Below, one piece after another: positions 22,777 through 33,885 of a DNA stretch of 64,000 nucleotides. The position numbers were made by a program, and so were the translations under genes. The stretch covers positions 2,232,001 through 2,296,000 of the forward strand of contig AP026164.1 in NCBI GenBank assembly GCA_030295235.1. Reading direction: 5' to 3'. The DNA comes from Fistulifera solaris (taxonomy: Eukaryota; Bacillariophyta; Bacillariophyceae; Naviculales; Stauroneidaceae). The stretch's first letter is position 1. Every line of letters starts with the position of its first letter. The notes under the pieces are model-generated. The model did not search any database, was not told the DNA's origin, and saw only the letters and a list, made by a program, of their open reading frames with translations.

Positions 22777-22812
22777 AAAATATAGTCGTGCAAGTATATC
22801 CGTTATACTCGT

Positions 22813-24237
22813 TCAGGTACGCTCTTTTGGGAATCTCCACAGTGAAGACTCCCGGGTTTCCTCGCATTCGTATCGGTTCGTTCAGCCATTGTGCTTCTAC
22901 TATTTCGGTGCAAAATTTTCCAATCCCACTAGCGGGAGCTAGTACTCTATTTTGCAAATTTTTCGAGTTGAGTTCATTTTCGTTCGCCATCCACGTTTTC
23001 CCTATCGTTACCACGCCTATCACACAGCCTCGATCATATTTTGGGCGAAGGCTACTCGCTTTTGAATTTCGTTGTTGGAGATGCCTTTTTCTTTCAAAAT
23101 GGTCTTGTAGGACTCCAGGTCATGCCAATCTTTCCGTCCACAGTGCAGAAGAAGGCGAGTTCCTGGTTTAATATCTTGGAACATTGGATTGTTGCGGCTT
23201 TCGACTGTCTTGATCCCGTTCAATAAGAGAGCAGCAAACGGCTGTGACATTGTGAAACACGGCATGGCCACCATCTCGTCTTTCGGCGCCGTCGAAGATG
23301 CTCCTCTCAGTAAAGTAGCCGAGGGGCGGCCTTGTTCATCAGTGTTCGCTTCGAAATCAACCTTGTCTCCCGTCTGCAGTTTCATACCGGAAGGAACTTT
23401 CGATTCATGCACAAAATATTCGGCACCCGTCGTTTCATCCACCACAAATCCAAAACGTTTGGTTGGTGAATAAAACTTGACTCTTCCGGAGCATTTCGTT
23501 CCAACTTGTTTCATGGGCTCTGCAATTTGCAAGTTGTTTGCGTCCAGAATATATCCCATCCAATGCTGATCATCGTGACCGGCTTTCAACTCGCTGAATT
23601 TGTGCAATGCTTTCACAAAGTGTTCGGTCGTCAGACCTCTTGGTGTGTGACAGGACATCACTCCCAACTGGGACGTTTCTCCCAAATTCATGCGAGCATC
23701 ATCGTCAAAGAAGAGCATCGAAGAATACGGGACACCCGATGCCGCACGAATAGCGGTCGAATGTTGTTTCTTACTGCCGGTTCGAATTTCAATGTACCGA
23801 AAGAAGGATCGTAACGGTGATGTACCAATGGTAAACTCGTTCAACAACTGTTCCGCCCAAGCACCTTTGCTAGTGCGACTCGCAATCGCCAATTCCACTT
23901 GGTACAACGGATGACTTGGTTCAATATCGTTGAGAAACTGAAGCACTTCTCTGCTGGCCGGAAATAAACGAATGTCTCGATTCACAACCGGTGCGGTGCG
24001 TTGTCGAATTTGGTACAGCTCAGGCGTCCACAGTGTATTGTCGAGATCAAAGATGATGACTTTCGGGACCGCTTGGAGGGATGTCAAGCTTTCAAGCGTT
24101 GTCAGAATTGTACTGGGTGTTGAGGAATGCAATCGAGTCAAACTTGGTTGTCGGAAACGATTCGTCATAGTGAAACACAGTGATTGATTGGGAAACGCGA
24201 GAAATGCCAACAACAAAAAAGCATGATAAATGGACAT
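22813..24237 (-). CDS. MDP-1-like HAD phosphatase fused to cold-shock and ASCH domains
   Basis: The start is ATG 24237 (MSIYHAFLLLAFLAFPNQS). The hydrophobic leader followed by SLC-FT and a basic Ser/Thr-rich stretch resembles a diatom bipartite plastid presequence. Domain 1 is a HAD phosphatase of the magnesium-dependent phosphatase-1 type: nucleophile motif VIIFDLDNTLW, motif II IASRTSKGAW, and FFDDDARMNLG. Domain 2 is a cold-shock/S1-like RNA-binding fold, SGRVKFYSPTKRFGFVVDE with FVHESKV. Domain 3 is ASCH/PUA-like: QPFAALLLNGIKTVESRN, LLLHCGRKDW and, after a break, GVVTIGKTWMANE. The frame breaks in the repeat CACACA at 23021-23026. The uncorrected second frame runs to 22640 into the RabGAP; one A less in 22824-22827 would stop it at 22813, which I take as the likelier end. 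Confidence 0.75.
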
Positions 24238-26483
24238 GACTGTGTCTTTCGCCGGAAAACGATGCAGGAATCTGTGATCGATCACTTGAGGAGATTGCAG
24301 CACTCAATTGTTTCCGATCAGAAGCTATTCCTTTCAAGCTGATTAGCATATATCAAAAAGAAAGTGGAACATCGGATTGAAACGAAAAGTGATGGTGATG
24401 GACGCCGAGCGACGGACTTTCTTGAAGATGAGGGATAGGGATAGAAGTGTTGGTAGGAGTGAGTCGTGAATCGTGAATCGTGAATCGTGGACCATTATTG
24501 TCAATTAGTGACTGCGACAACAAACAATAAAAATAGGAAATTAGGGAATGAAATTAAGGAGGATAGTTAGCCGTTCATTCATTACTGTAAGCCGTAAGCC
24601 AAAAAACATCTCTTGCTACCCTAAGTACCAGTAATACCATAATCATATTTTTATTTACCAGTTGTATCATTTTTTTGCTTTTGTTACCGCTTTTTGCGTA
24701 ATTCGTTGTTCGACACGCGACCATAGCAAATTGTGCAAGTCGGCAATCAACGAAGTTCTGTGCTTTGAATGTTTTTTTTAATAAAAAAGATACGGCTTGG
24801 ATAGGGTCGTTTATTATTTCCAAATTAAATGTACGGAGTAGTCTATACATGAAAAAAATTCTTACAAGATTGAAATCATTCGTGAGCTGTAACAATCATT
24901 CCACCAAACAGGGGGCCAAACAGGCAATTTACAAGTACAAGGTACTCCAAGAATCACAAGCTGGGAAGCTTAGCCATTCCATGCGCCAGCGCATGCATCG
25001 ATGTACAGCTCTTCTCGTTCGAGCGGCAAAACCGGTAAAAAGACTGGCCAACAAGAATTCATTTGAACAAACAAATCATTTTAAGCAAATGGAAGAAAAC
25101 CATAGAAGCCGTCAAACTTTAAAAACTAAACAACGAAGCAATCGATTGAGTGACAAGCGAGTGATCAAAGATTGATCGGATCAAACAAAAGACCACCGGT
25201 CGAACGACTGGCTTAACAACAATCAACAGATCAGAAAAACCGTGAACTGAACTGAACATGTACCAATCGGCTCGCGTCGGAATCCTATTTGCTTGGCAAC
25301 TTTTCATGCAACTAAGCAAAGAGGGAAGTACTTGAACACAAGTAAGGCAACGAACAAGGATGATGAACACCGACAAAGATGATCGGTGCGTCAATTAAAG
25401 TGAAATATCTGCGAAAGCAGCGAATCAAAGTTGTCCGCGGCACACTAAACGAAACATAGAACCAATGTGAATGAATAGGCTCTCCTTGTGGGCATTGTGT
25501 GTGAGTGGAGTGGTGTGAGCATAGTGGGGAAAGAGCCATTTTTGACATGAACGTCTTGCATCAACGGAGAACGGTTGGATTCGATCGGAAGCCTGCTTGC
25601 TCCAAACGAACATCGTAAACGGTCGACGTAAGGTAGTGACCGGGTGGAAGGATGGACCAACCGGTAATGGATGATGACGTAGAGGAGGAGGAGCGTCAAC
25701 AACGGTCAACGACGGATAATCATCGGAATACTTTGTAGTTTGTTGGTACACTTATTTGACGTACTACAAAATTATTCATATTCGAAAAACATATTTTGTA
25801 GCTTTTAAAATTCTGAATCTATCTATATTATCTTTTTCGTTCGAAGTTTTCATGAAAGATAAAAATGAGCATGAAAATGGGAAATTTGTACGTAGAATTA
25901 TACAGTAAAAATTTTTGTGGACTCTCTGGTACATTTTTTACGAGGTGTACATGGTGTAATGACGGACGAACACCAGCTGTACAGGTACATACCTTGAACT
26001 ATGTTTTCCGAAACGATTTAATATTTAATCCTTGAAGCGTGAAGCGTGAAGTACTAAACAGTAGGGAAGTTTCTCGCTGGCAGCTGTTAGCTGTTACTTT
26101 TCATTCAAGGTAAAGTATTGATACGGGCAGAAAAAATTGATACGGGCAGATGGTTCGCATTTATCGCGGGAACTATACCAACAGAAAACACAACCGAGCG
26201 AACTGTACAGTAGAGTCTCGAATGTCGAACGTCGAAAGTCAGCCGAAAGAAAAATATTCCAATTCTCTCGATAAATACGGAGTAATCTTTAATCTTCGCA
26301 ATTTAAGGGCCTTACCAGGTACCAATACCGATCGACCCAATCGACATTCGATTCAATCGAGCTCGATAAGATTGGAGTAGAATATAGAATTACTTCGCAA
26401 ATCGTAGACTACGATACCTGGTACTTGCAAACTTTCTCGAGTCTCACCGTCGCATTTAATCTTTGACGCATTCCGCCTCAAAC
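24238..26483. other. Long gene-poor region with short repeats
   Basis: About 2.2 kb without a supported gene. It holds short tandem repeats: GTGAATC units near 24466-24490, GAAGCGT units near 26034-26051, and two copies of TTGATACGGGCAGA near 26116-26151. AT-rich patches lie near 25760-25920. Minus-strand frames near 25119-25751 lack start context and any motif. Confidence 0.45.
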
Positions 26484-27152
26484 ATGAGTCCCTACTACTG
26501 CAGCGCTCTTTTATGCCGCGGACGAGCTTCCATTCCTTGTGAACATTGTAGCTATGTCAAGTATTGCTCGGACCACTGCCGACGTCGTGACTGCGAACAA
26601 CTCCATGGAAAGCTTTGTCCCCACTATCAAAGAATCGGATCAGGAAATGGCGATGATCCGAGAGGTGTACTCATGTTTGTTGAGATGCTGTATGGCAGAG
26701 CTAGTTGGTATCGTGCGTTCGAGACGGATGAGAACGTGTGCCTCTTTGCCAAAGGTTGCTTCGAAACGGGGAGTGTGATACGGCATGTTCAAACGGGACG
26801 ACTCCTGACGATGGACATTCTATTGCAAGAAATGACTGCCGAAGAACGCCGTTTGACAATGATGAGCGTTGCGTGCTGGCGAATCGCACAGATGCACCCG
26901 AATGAGAACAAGATAAAAATTATGCTTTCCAAAACGCCCTTGATATGCCATCGATGCCAAAGACACCATGGTGATACGTTCGGTATGGTTCCAGATCGCA
27001 ACTTTGGTGGTTTCTTGTACTTGTGTATTGACTGCGAGCGACAGAATGACCTAGTTGTCGATTTGTTTCAAGTTCCCTGGAGAGAGGAATCGACTATCAG
27101 TCGAGAGCGTTTTCCGGCTTGGCTACAAGAATCTCTCCCCAGCAGTTTATAG
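26484..27152 (+). CDS. MYND zinc-finger protein
   Basis: A single exon of 222 residues starting at ATG 26484. Residues 6-45 are a MYND finger: CSALLC, IPCEHC, YCSDHC, CEQLHGKLC, with Cys spacing and the final H-x3-C as in this family. MYND fingers bind proline-rich peptides and often recruit chromatin or transcription factors. A second set of Cys pairs lies near the C-terminus (LICHRCQRHHG and LYLCIDCERQND), probably another zinc-binding unit. No SET or other catalytic domain is attached. Partner and role cannot be inferred. Confidence 0.75.
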   Translation: MSPYYCSALLCRGRASIPCEHCSYVKYCSDHCRRRDCEQLHGKLCPHYQRIGSGNGDDPRGVLMFVEMLYGRASWYRAFETDENVCLFAKGCFETGSVIRHVQTGRLLTMDILLQEMTAEERRLTMMSVACWRIAQMHPNENKIKIMLSKTPLICHRCQRHHGDTFGMVPDRNFGGFLYLCIDCERQNDLVVDLFQVPWREESTISRERFPAWLQESLPSSL

Positions 27153-27358
27153 TTAAGGCCCCAGTAACAATCGTAGAAGTCGCACCTCCGTGCTATTTGT
27201 TTCAAACAGTGCTAGGGGTTATCGTTTTCTTTCGACATGAAGCTGCTTACTTAGTTATTATGTTTTTGACAAAATATAGTCAAACAGCACTTGCGCTAGA
27301 GAAATGAACATGATAACAAGTAAGTAACTTCTCGTTTATAACAGTTAACGCCCTGATA

Positions 27359-28218
27359 TTAACGTGGACGTGGTGAAAAGTACAGAATCGGAGCCGACGC
27401 ACTAGCGTGCAAGGCCTGTGGTCGATGACTCGCATTTTCCGGCGGATCGGAACCTACGGCAGGGGGCGACGAATGTCGACGCGGGGGTGTCATGCTGTGA
27501 GAAACAGAAACATCGTCCAGTGCACCACCGAAGGCGCTTTGGCTCATGAGGGTTCGGGCAACAGGATTTTCGCAGGCGGAGCGCACGCTGACATGCCCAT
27601 CGGATTGATAGCTCTCCAGCAACTGCAAAACATGATCTTCAAGGGTGGATGAAGTTGTATTCAAACTGCATTCACTGGAAACCGACATGGATGAGTTGAT
27701 TGCATCATCGGAGCCATCGCATTCTTCCATGACACCATGCGCTGGTCGAAATTCATTTAGTGGTACGCCAAATTCGTAGCTAGGAGACTCCCAGGGTTGA
27801 TGTAGGTGCACCCCTCCATCCAAATCAGTGTCTATTCCCACGGCCGAAAAACGTTTAAGATCACTTCCTGGTGTCGACCGACGCGTAGCTTGTAATTTCT
27901 TCATCGTTTTGTTCTTGAGAACTTTCGATGCTCGGGAATCTGTTGGACTTTGGCCGGATTGAGCGGATCCTATCGCTTGTCGAGGTGTGACTTTCGAGGA
28001 AGAAAAACATAAAGAAGGCACAAATGTAGTGCTGTCACTTTTTGACCCTGCCATCATATTCTCTTTTTCTTTGGCGACATGTTGCAACCTAGTATCGGAA
28101 TAGCGAGGTTAGAACGAGTTTCAAAGTGTCAACAAGTCGGAACAGCCCCATCCAGCACTTACCTTTTTCCAGAGTGGGGTTCTAATCGATTGGGATGCTG
28201 GTGAACATTTTCTGCCAT
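27359..28218 (-). CDS. Unrecognised Ser/Pro-rich protein
   Basis: Two exons, 28218-28163 and 28088-27359, joined across a 74-base intron with a good GTAAGT donor, give 261 residues starting MAENVHQHPNRLEPHSGK. The intron rescues an ATG for the long frame, which otherwise has none near its start. The protein is hydrophilic, rich in Ser, Pro and Thr, with several SP/TP sites (possible kinase targets) and a C-terminal APILYFSPRPR. No membrane segment or known domain. Probably a disordered regulatory protein. Confidence 0.6.
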
Positions 28219-29022
28219 TTTTTGTGGAAGTTGTCGTCGTTAAAATCCTTTGTGTTGGGGGATTTTGTGTATGAGAAATGCAGCTTGTTTGTGGTCAGAA
28301 ATGTTTGCCCCTCACGATTGAGAATGAACAACTCAGAATACAAAGATACCGTTGCAAGATTGATGAATGCGTTCCAAGATCATTCAAATCGCTCGATTTA
28401 GAAAGCAAACAGGTCTGTTGACGTTGGCAGTTGTATTGGAATAAATGTAATTGCGATGGATCAAATGCTCAACGTCAAAGGGTAGAGTCTGTTGCTGTAG
28501 CAGCTCTGTTCGATCCGACTCGACCTTGATTTGATTTATATACAACGGCTTTAAAATATAGACTCTAGTAGCCCCAATCGGTTGCCATTACCATGGCTTC
28601 GATATATTTTGACATCAAATAAACAGTTGTCGAGAATTCTTTCCGATACATGGTACATCAGATCTTGGTAAACGCATTTCAATTGTTATCATATCTAGGA
28701 AACATGTTCTCTGAGGCAGTGAACAAAAAACTTTAAGTGAAAACCGTATTATTCATGCTCCCATTTTGTAAAGATCATGGCTACAGGTTATGTATACAGT
28801 ACTTTTGAACCGTTGTACATGAAGTACCAGTAAATCACAAGCTGCCGTACGTGATTTTTCTCCAGTCACAACGAACTCTATGATGACCTACTGTCCGTGA
28901 CTGACACTGGACTGGATGTTCTTACCGGCTTACTAAAACGGAGGAGGGAGAAACGACAGCATCTCGCATCAACATGGTAATAGCACATCGTTGCAAGTGA
29001 ATTATTTGAAGAATCAGAAGAG
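28219..29022. other. Divergent intergenic region
   Basis: About 800 bases between the divergent unknown gene and the eS26 transcript. It contains the promoters of both by position. No gene is supported. Confidence 0.4.
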
Positions 29023-29292
29023 GTATGTGAATTTTCTTTGATAGAGACGAACGAAAAAAGTAGACGCCATAGAATATCGATAGACAAACACATATGCAGG
29101 CCACCGAAACAACAAACTGCACAAAAAGCCGATTGGAGGTGCATCTTTTCGGGATGTCCCAAGACAATTGGCAACCTTATTGCTTTATCGCTTCTTCATC
29201 AAATGAACCTCTGCATTTCTATTTGTGGCCGGTTTATGAATGCGTGAATTTCCGTCTCACACTATTCCTTTTTGTCAATTATTTACTTACAG
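29023..29292 (+). other. Possible 5' UTR intron of eS26
   Basis: A good donor (GAG|GTATGTGA) at 29023 and a pyrimidine-rich acceptor (TTTACTTACAG) ending at 29292 bracket 270 bases just upstream of the eS26 start. Leader introns are common in ribosomal protein genes. Inferred from splice signals only. Confidence 0.4.
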
Positions 29293-29299
29293 CTGAACG

Positions 29300-29617
29300 A
29301 TGACTGTCAAGCGACGCAACCACGGACGCAATAAACACGGACGAGGACATGTTAAGCGTGTCCGCTGTGTGTCTACCGGAAAGGCTATTCCGAAAGACAA
29401 GGCAATCAAGCGATTCATTGTTCGTAACATTGTTGACGCTTCATCTTTGAGAGACATTAAAGATGCTTCAGCATACCAGGAATACCAGTTGCCCAAGCTG
29501 TATTTGAAAATGTATTACTGCGTCGAAGCTGCTGTGCACCAGCGTATTGTGCGTGGTCGATCGCGGGAGCAGCGTCGTGTCCGAACTCCTCCTCCTCGCT
29601 TTGGTGCTCGTAAATAA
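29300..29617 (+). CDS. RPS26: 40S ribosomal protein eS26
   Basis: A single coding exon of 105 residues. The sequence is unmistakable eS26: [20 protein letters not shown] at the start, [30 protein letters not shown] and the C-terminal [11 protein letters not shown]. The protein sits at the mRNA exit of the small subunit and contacts mRNA upstream of the start codon. The four zinc-binding cysteines of most eukaryotes (23, 26, 74, 77) are half lost: C23 and C74 remain, but 26 is Thr and 77 is Ala, so the usual zinc site cannot form. The frame is intact. Confidence 0.97.
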   Translation: MTVKRRNHGRNKHGRGHVKRVRCVSTGKAIPKDKAIKRFIVRNIVDASSLRDIKDASAYQEYQLPKLYLKMYYCVEAAVHQRIVRGRSREQRRVRTPPPRFGARK

Positions 29618-30350
29618 ATTAAAGAAGAAACAATAAAAAATCTTCTCCATCATTGATCGGACTAGACATTCATGTTTTTCGTCCATTGTAGCTCTATTTT
29701 ATTAGATTCAATTATCAATTGGACATACTTAGTATAGTTACGGAAGCGATCTTACCTGGGGAATACCAGCATCTTTTGCAACGTGGGGCAAACCGGGATG
29801 TTGATTAGTCCGTAATGCGATCACTCTATTATCAGCCCTATTCGTCGTAACTGTCGACAACTGTGAACTTCTCTCCAAAATAGAATCTTGTGCCGATAAG
29901 CAAATGAATCTAGTTGTTAGTCTAGCTGATTTACACCAAAAAGGGAACGTCGCGCTGCATTTTAAAAAGTCCACGCGCTTCTCACGTGGCCGCCGTACCA
30001 ACTGATCGTTTTACATTTTATTCCTCAGTGAAAGGCACGACTTGACTGACGACTCCCGATCACAATCGGAAAAGAACTTTCGATTGGCATCGAAAAAAGA
30101 AAAACTCCTCGTCGTTTATCGTCGCATACTTTGTAAGCAAGAAGATAAAGTAGAGGAGGAGTCGAATCGAAACAGAACCAGATTCATTGAGATGAATAGA
30201 ATTCCGCGAGACCATGCCACGGGGACGAGTGACTCAATTTCGCTTCGCTTGAAAAATTTATGTAGTATTCACAAATTATTACACAAAAACACCGAGATAA
30301 TCTAGAAAGTCACAAACACATCCAAGACATCTTTTATTGAACGAGATACA
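29618..30350. other. Intergenic region
   Basis: About 730 bases between eS26 and the CP12-like gene. Two short frames (29738-30001 minus, 30042-30305 plus) show no motif and are not supported as genes. Confidence 0.4.
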
Positions 30351-31021
30351 ATGAAATTTAACGCTATCTTATTCGGTACTACCTTGTTCGCCACAAGCAA
30401 CGCTGCTTCCGCCTTTGTCCTGAATTTTAAAAGAGCAACCTTCGTCACTGCGCTGAGTCCGTTACAGTCTCAAACTTCCCCGACTTCCGAGGCCAGTGAG
30501 AATGCAGTCCAAGCCGCGTTAGCAGCATCCAAGAAATATGGCCCAAGCTCCGCCGAGGCACGTGTCGCTTGGGACGTTGTAGAAGAACTGAGTGCGGCCC
30601 GATCGCACGCGAATGAAGATATCGAAGTTCGAACAGTCAAGTCCGCAGAACTCCGTGGCTACCTGGAAGAGTTCTCTGCTTCGGAAGAAATGAAAATGAA
30701 ACTAGCGAGAATGAAGGCATTGGCAGAAGAGATCCAAGCCATCAAAATGACCAGTCCTTCCTCGAGTCAAGACAAGTCCCCATCGTCCCCGCGGTGCAAG
30801 ATGCACTCAAAAAAGCCAAAGAAGCGCGTGCGAAACACGGCGATCATTCTCCCGAGGCGAAACTAGCTTGGGAAGCCTTGGAAGAAATAGCCTCTAAGGA
30901 GAGTCACAAGAAAGATTTCGAAGAAGCCATCAACTACGATGAGGAATGCTACGTGGACTCGGCCATGGAAGTATGCAAGGCAATGGAAGAACTGAAGATG
31001 AAGCTCAGTCGGTCGTTGTAA
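30351..31021 (+). CDS. CP12-like plastid protein with duplicated core
   Basis: About 223 residues. The N-terminus MKFNAILFGTTLFATSNAASAFVLNF is a textbook diatom bipartite plastid presequence with an ASAF-type cleavage site. The mature part has two copies of the CP12 signature: KKYGPSSAEARVAWDVVEEL (about residues 60-80) and KHGDHSPEAKLAWEALEEIA (about 162-182). CP12 is a small disordered redox switch that holds GAPDH and phosphoribulokinase in an inactive complex in the dark. The C-terminal ECYVDSAMEVCKAM keeps a Cys pair but not the usual CxxNPxxxEC spacing. A frame break lies in the four-C run 30778-30781, where one added C joins SQDKSP to IVPAVQDALKKAK. Confidence 0.7.
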
Positions 31022-31098
31022 ATATCCAGAGCATGAATGTTAACAGACATAGCATCATTATTATCAAATGAAAAAATAGTAGATTGCCTTTTCGAAAA

Positions 31099-31893
31099 TT
31101 ACAAAGCATCGAGTCGAGCTTTTAAATCCGGCAAGACCTCATCCAAAACTTCTTCCTCTTCTGCTTGTAATTTCTTTGCGGGAGCATTCAGACCCACCAT
31201 TTGCTGATCCAATTCCACGCCCAATTCCGCCAACACTTGATTTGTCAGCTGATCCGCCTCTTCTTCCATACCCTCCGAATCAAAGGCATCCATCAAAACA
31301 TCGTCCATCATTTCCTCCTTCACCTGTATACGTTCGTTCTCACGCTGGAATTCTGCCATAATTTTCGTTGTTTTCTTAATATCCATCTGCTTATTGGCCA
31401 CTTTCATGGATTCGGTAATGGATCCCATGGCGGTCACCGCCGCAATCTGACTGGCCGCCACCGTCGCATGCATTCCCATGGCTCCCACTTGCGCTTTGGC
31501 CGTATGCAATTTGTTGCGTTGTTGTCGCACTTGAACCATCTGTTTGGCTAATGCTTTGAGTGTAGGATCATTGGCGCTGCTGGCAGTCTTGGCGCGTTGT
31601 TTGAGTTCTACCGTAATGGTCTTTTCTTGTCGGTCGAGTTCACGAATTTCGCGGTCGAGGTCGCGCTGATTCGACTGTTGTAGATGTATATGGGAGCGAA
31701 GAAAATGAGATCAAGAAAACGACATTTCATTCCAAATAGTGTTGAAAAATTATGCAACGAAAGGAATTCAAAAAGATCATTAAAAAACCGGATCAAACAG
31801 AATTCGGCGTGGACCTACCCGGACTTCTCGTCGCGTCTCGCGTTTTGCGTTCTTCGCAGCTTCTTTTGGCGTTTCTTTTTTAAACCAGTTCAT
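31099..31893 (-). CDS. VPS2: ESCRT-III subunit VPS2/CHMP2
   Basis: Exons 31893-31819 and 31674-31099, with a 144-base intron, give 216 residues. The start MNWFKKETPKEAAK and NQRDLDREIRELDRQEK fit the CHMP2 first helices, followed by MVQVRQQRNKLHTAKAQ, VKEEMMDDVLMDAFDSEGMEEEAD and QLTNQVLAELG. The C-terminal LDEVLPDLKARLDAL is a MIM1-type motif for Vps4 binding. CHMP2 caps ESCRT-III filaments and recruits Vps4 in multivesicular body formation and membrane scission. Length matches the family (~220). Confidence 0.9.
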
Positions 31894-32314
31894 TTGTAGA
31901 AGTTTTAAAATAGTGCGAGAAGAAAGGATGAAACGAGCACCTTGGTGATTGAAAGAAGTTCCTTATTAGTTGTCCCTCAAGTCTTGTGCGTTCGTTGTTT
32001 TGTGCAGAGGGTTTGAGTCTTGGCTCTGTTTTCGTTTCAGCCGAACTGCTGTTTCAAACGGTAGTCGAAAACTACATTTCAAGAGACTGTAATGTCTCTT
32101 AAAGATACTGGATTGTACCGTGAAACGTCACACTACGAAATACGATCCCCCGTAACATAGCTGTCATACAAAAATACTAGGGAGATCAAAGATGACTGAA
32201 CTGCACAAAATTAGTAAACTTACAGAGAAATAGTCTTAAAAATTCAAACCGCACGAAACCAAAAGGGTTCCTCAAAATAAATAGAAGCCCACGTTGAGCC
32301 TTCCCTAATCAAAA
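31894..32314. other. Intergenic region upstream of VPS2
   Basis: About 420 bases with no supported gene. It contains the VPS2 promoter by position and the 3' region of the TMEM65-ACT gene. Confidence 0.4.
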
Positions 32315-33230
32315 TCAGCCGCGAGGAATCACAGTAATTTGCTGGTCCGTCATGACGGATTCCAGCGTCTGCACTCGCTCCTTCAAGGACGCATTTATAT
32401 CTTCCATTTCCCGGAGTCGATTGTGAACGAGTAATACACTCATTGGTTTCCGCGTAGAATCCATAACGGATCGTGCCAATTCATTGAGATCATCATCCTC
32501 GTACTGCTGACCCGTTTCTCGATTTACGACATAGAAAACATCTTCAATCTCGTTCTCGTTCACACTCTTCGCATGCAATTCGACCAAACTACATCCTCTA
32601 GAAGCCAGTGCCGTTGTCATGCTGGCTAGAACCCCGTCCACATTCGGTCCTCGGACCGTTAAAGCCGTGATATCCTCGCGCACCGCGTTCGATGCTTCAA
32701 TCGTGAAAGAGAATTCGTGTTCACTCGTCAGTTCCTGCAGCTTTAACGTCGTACTGCGTTCGGTATCAATAAAGAGCAAATTCAACAACCCCAAGCAACA
32801 TCCCAACATGATTCCGGCCAAATTTCCCGTAAATTTTACTCGTTTCACGTACTTGAGTTGTCGCTGTGCCACCGTCAGCGTATTGGGGGGTAAACCGGCG
32901 GCGTGTGCCAGGGACTCGACCGTTCCTCCGCACATGACACCGGCGGCATCGGAACAAACTTGTCCAAACGCGGCCGCGGTGAGTGTCGATAGACCCAATG
33001 TCACGCCAATCGTACAATCAATCATGTGCCCCGCTTGCAACATAACCGTCTGATCCATGAATCCAAAGCCTACCATGGGAACAGCGGCTCGTAAAAAAGA
33101 CGGCGCGGAGCTGTTCTGGTGTAGGTTCGGGGATGGTTTCTTCTACGAACGTTCCCGAAAGTGTGGATTTGTGCGACCGACGTCGTCCTATAATTTGTCG
33201 ACGAGAGATCATAAGGCCAGTTCGTAGCAT
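32315..33230 (-). CDS. TMEM65-like membrane protein fused to an ACT domain
   Basis: About 305 residues from ATG 33230. The leader MLRTGLMISRRQIIGRRRS is Arg/Ser-rich, like a mitochondrial presequence. Next, after PEPTPEQLRAVFLRAAVP, comes a TMEM65 domain: MVGFGFMDQTVMLQAGHMID, LGLSTLTAAAFGQVCSDAAGV and, after a loop, GIMLGCCLGLLNLLF, giving about three membrane segments. TMEM65 in animals is an inner mitochondrial membrane protein involved in sodium/calcium handling. The C-terminal ~110 residues, beginning ITALTVRGPNVDGVLASMTTAL and including DVFYVVNRETG, form an ACT-type ligand-binding fold followed by a short coiled coil. A frame break at the six-A run 33093-33098 (one base extra) separates leader and TMEM65 part. 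An upstream exon with another start is possible. Confidence 0.75.
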
Positions 33231-33433
33231 TTTATCTTCTTGTAAATATTGATGAACTGTGTCCTTCGTTCGGTCAAGGAAATGATATCTTTTGCATCGT
33301 TGAGGATTGGTACCTGGTACTTGTACCATATCGACAACTCGATGATTTTCTTTGTGTCTTCTTCGCACCCATTGGTGGGAAGTTTGCAACTGCAACCGAG
33401 AATTCGTGACCAGACTGAAAGAAATGAAGTATG

Positions 33434-33885
33434 TCTCACGTATCGACGGACAGAAACAGAAATTCTGTCAACCAAGTCGCTACGTTTCGCAACAACAGAA
33501 GAGGAAGTATCTGGTAGAGCTAAGACGATAAACAGTCAAAGTTTTCCAAACAACAATATTATGAAGCCTTTACAAATCCGACAAATGAACAAGGTGGAAT
33601 CTCACTGGGTGATGGTTCCGCCGAGAATGTCACTGCCATCGGACTAGGTCTTGTTTTATCTTGAAATTCTGAGCTCACGTATGTGGCTCTAACATTCTTG
33701 TATCGCGTTGCTTGCAAACCTTTCACGCCTTCACGATCAACCCAAATCGTGCAAAGACCCTTGGGCCTCGCCCAAGAGGTTACACTCCTGATGCTTCCGA
33801 TTTGGGGATCGGAATTCGCATTAGGTCGTGCGGCCATATTGGCTGAGTCCCTAGTAGTCTGCCCGCTATCCGCATTTCCGTGACA
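33434..33885 (-). repeat. 3' LTR of the Copia element
   Basis: 452 bases, identical over its length to the copy at 40080-40530 except one extra T near 33679 (CACGTATG against CACGATG). The last part of the pol reading frame continues into it. Confidence 0.95.

Noticed and set aside
24765-25751. Several frames on both strands in the long gap, up to 136 codons
   Set aside because: No domain, no intron pattern, low-complexity or Lys/Arg-rich composition and overlapping frames. They look random.
29738-30305. Two short genes between eS26 and the CP12-like gene
   Set aside because: No motifs, no supporting splice sites, and ordinary length for chance frames.
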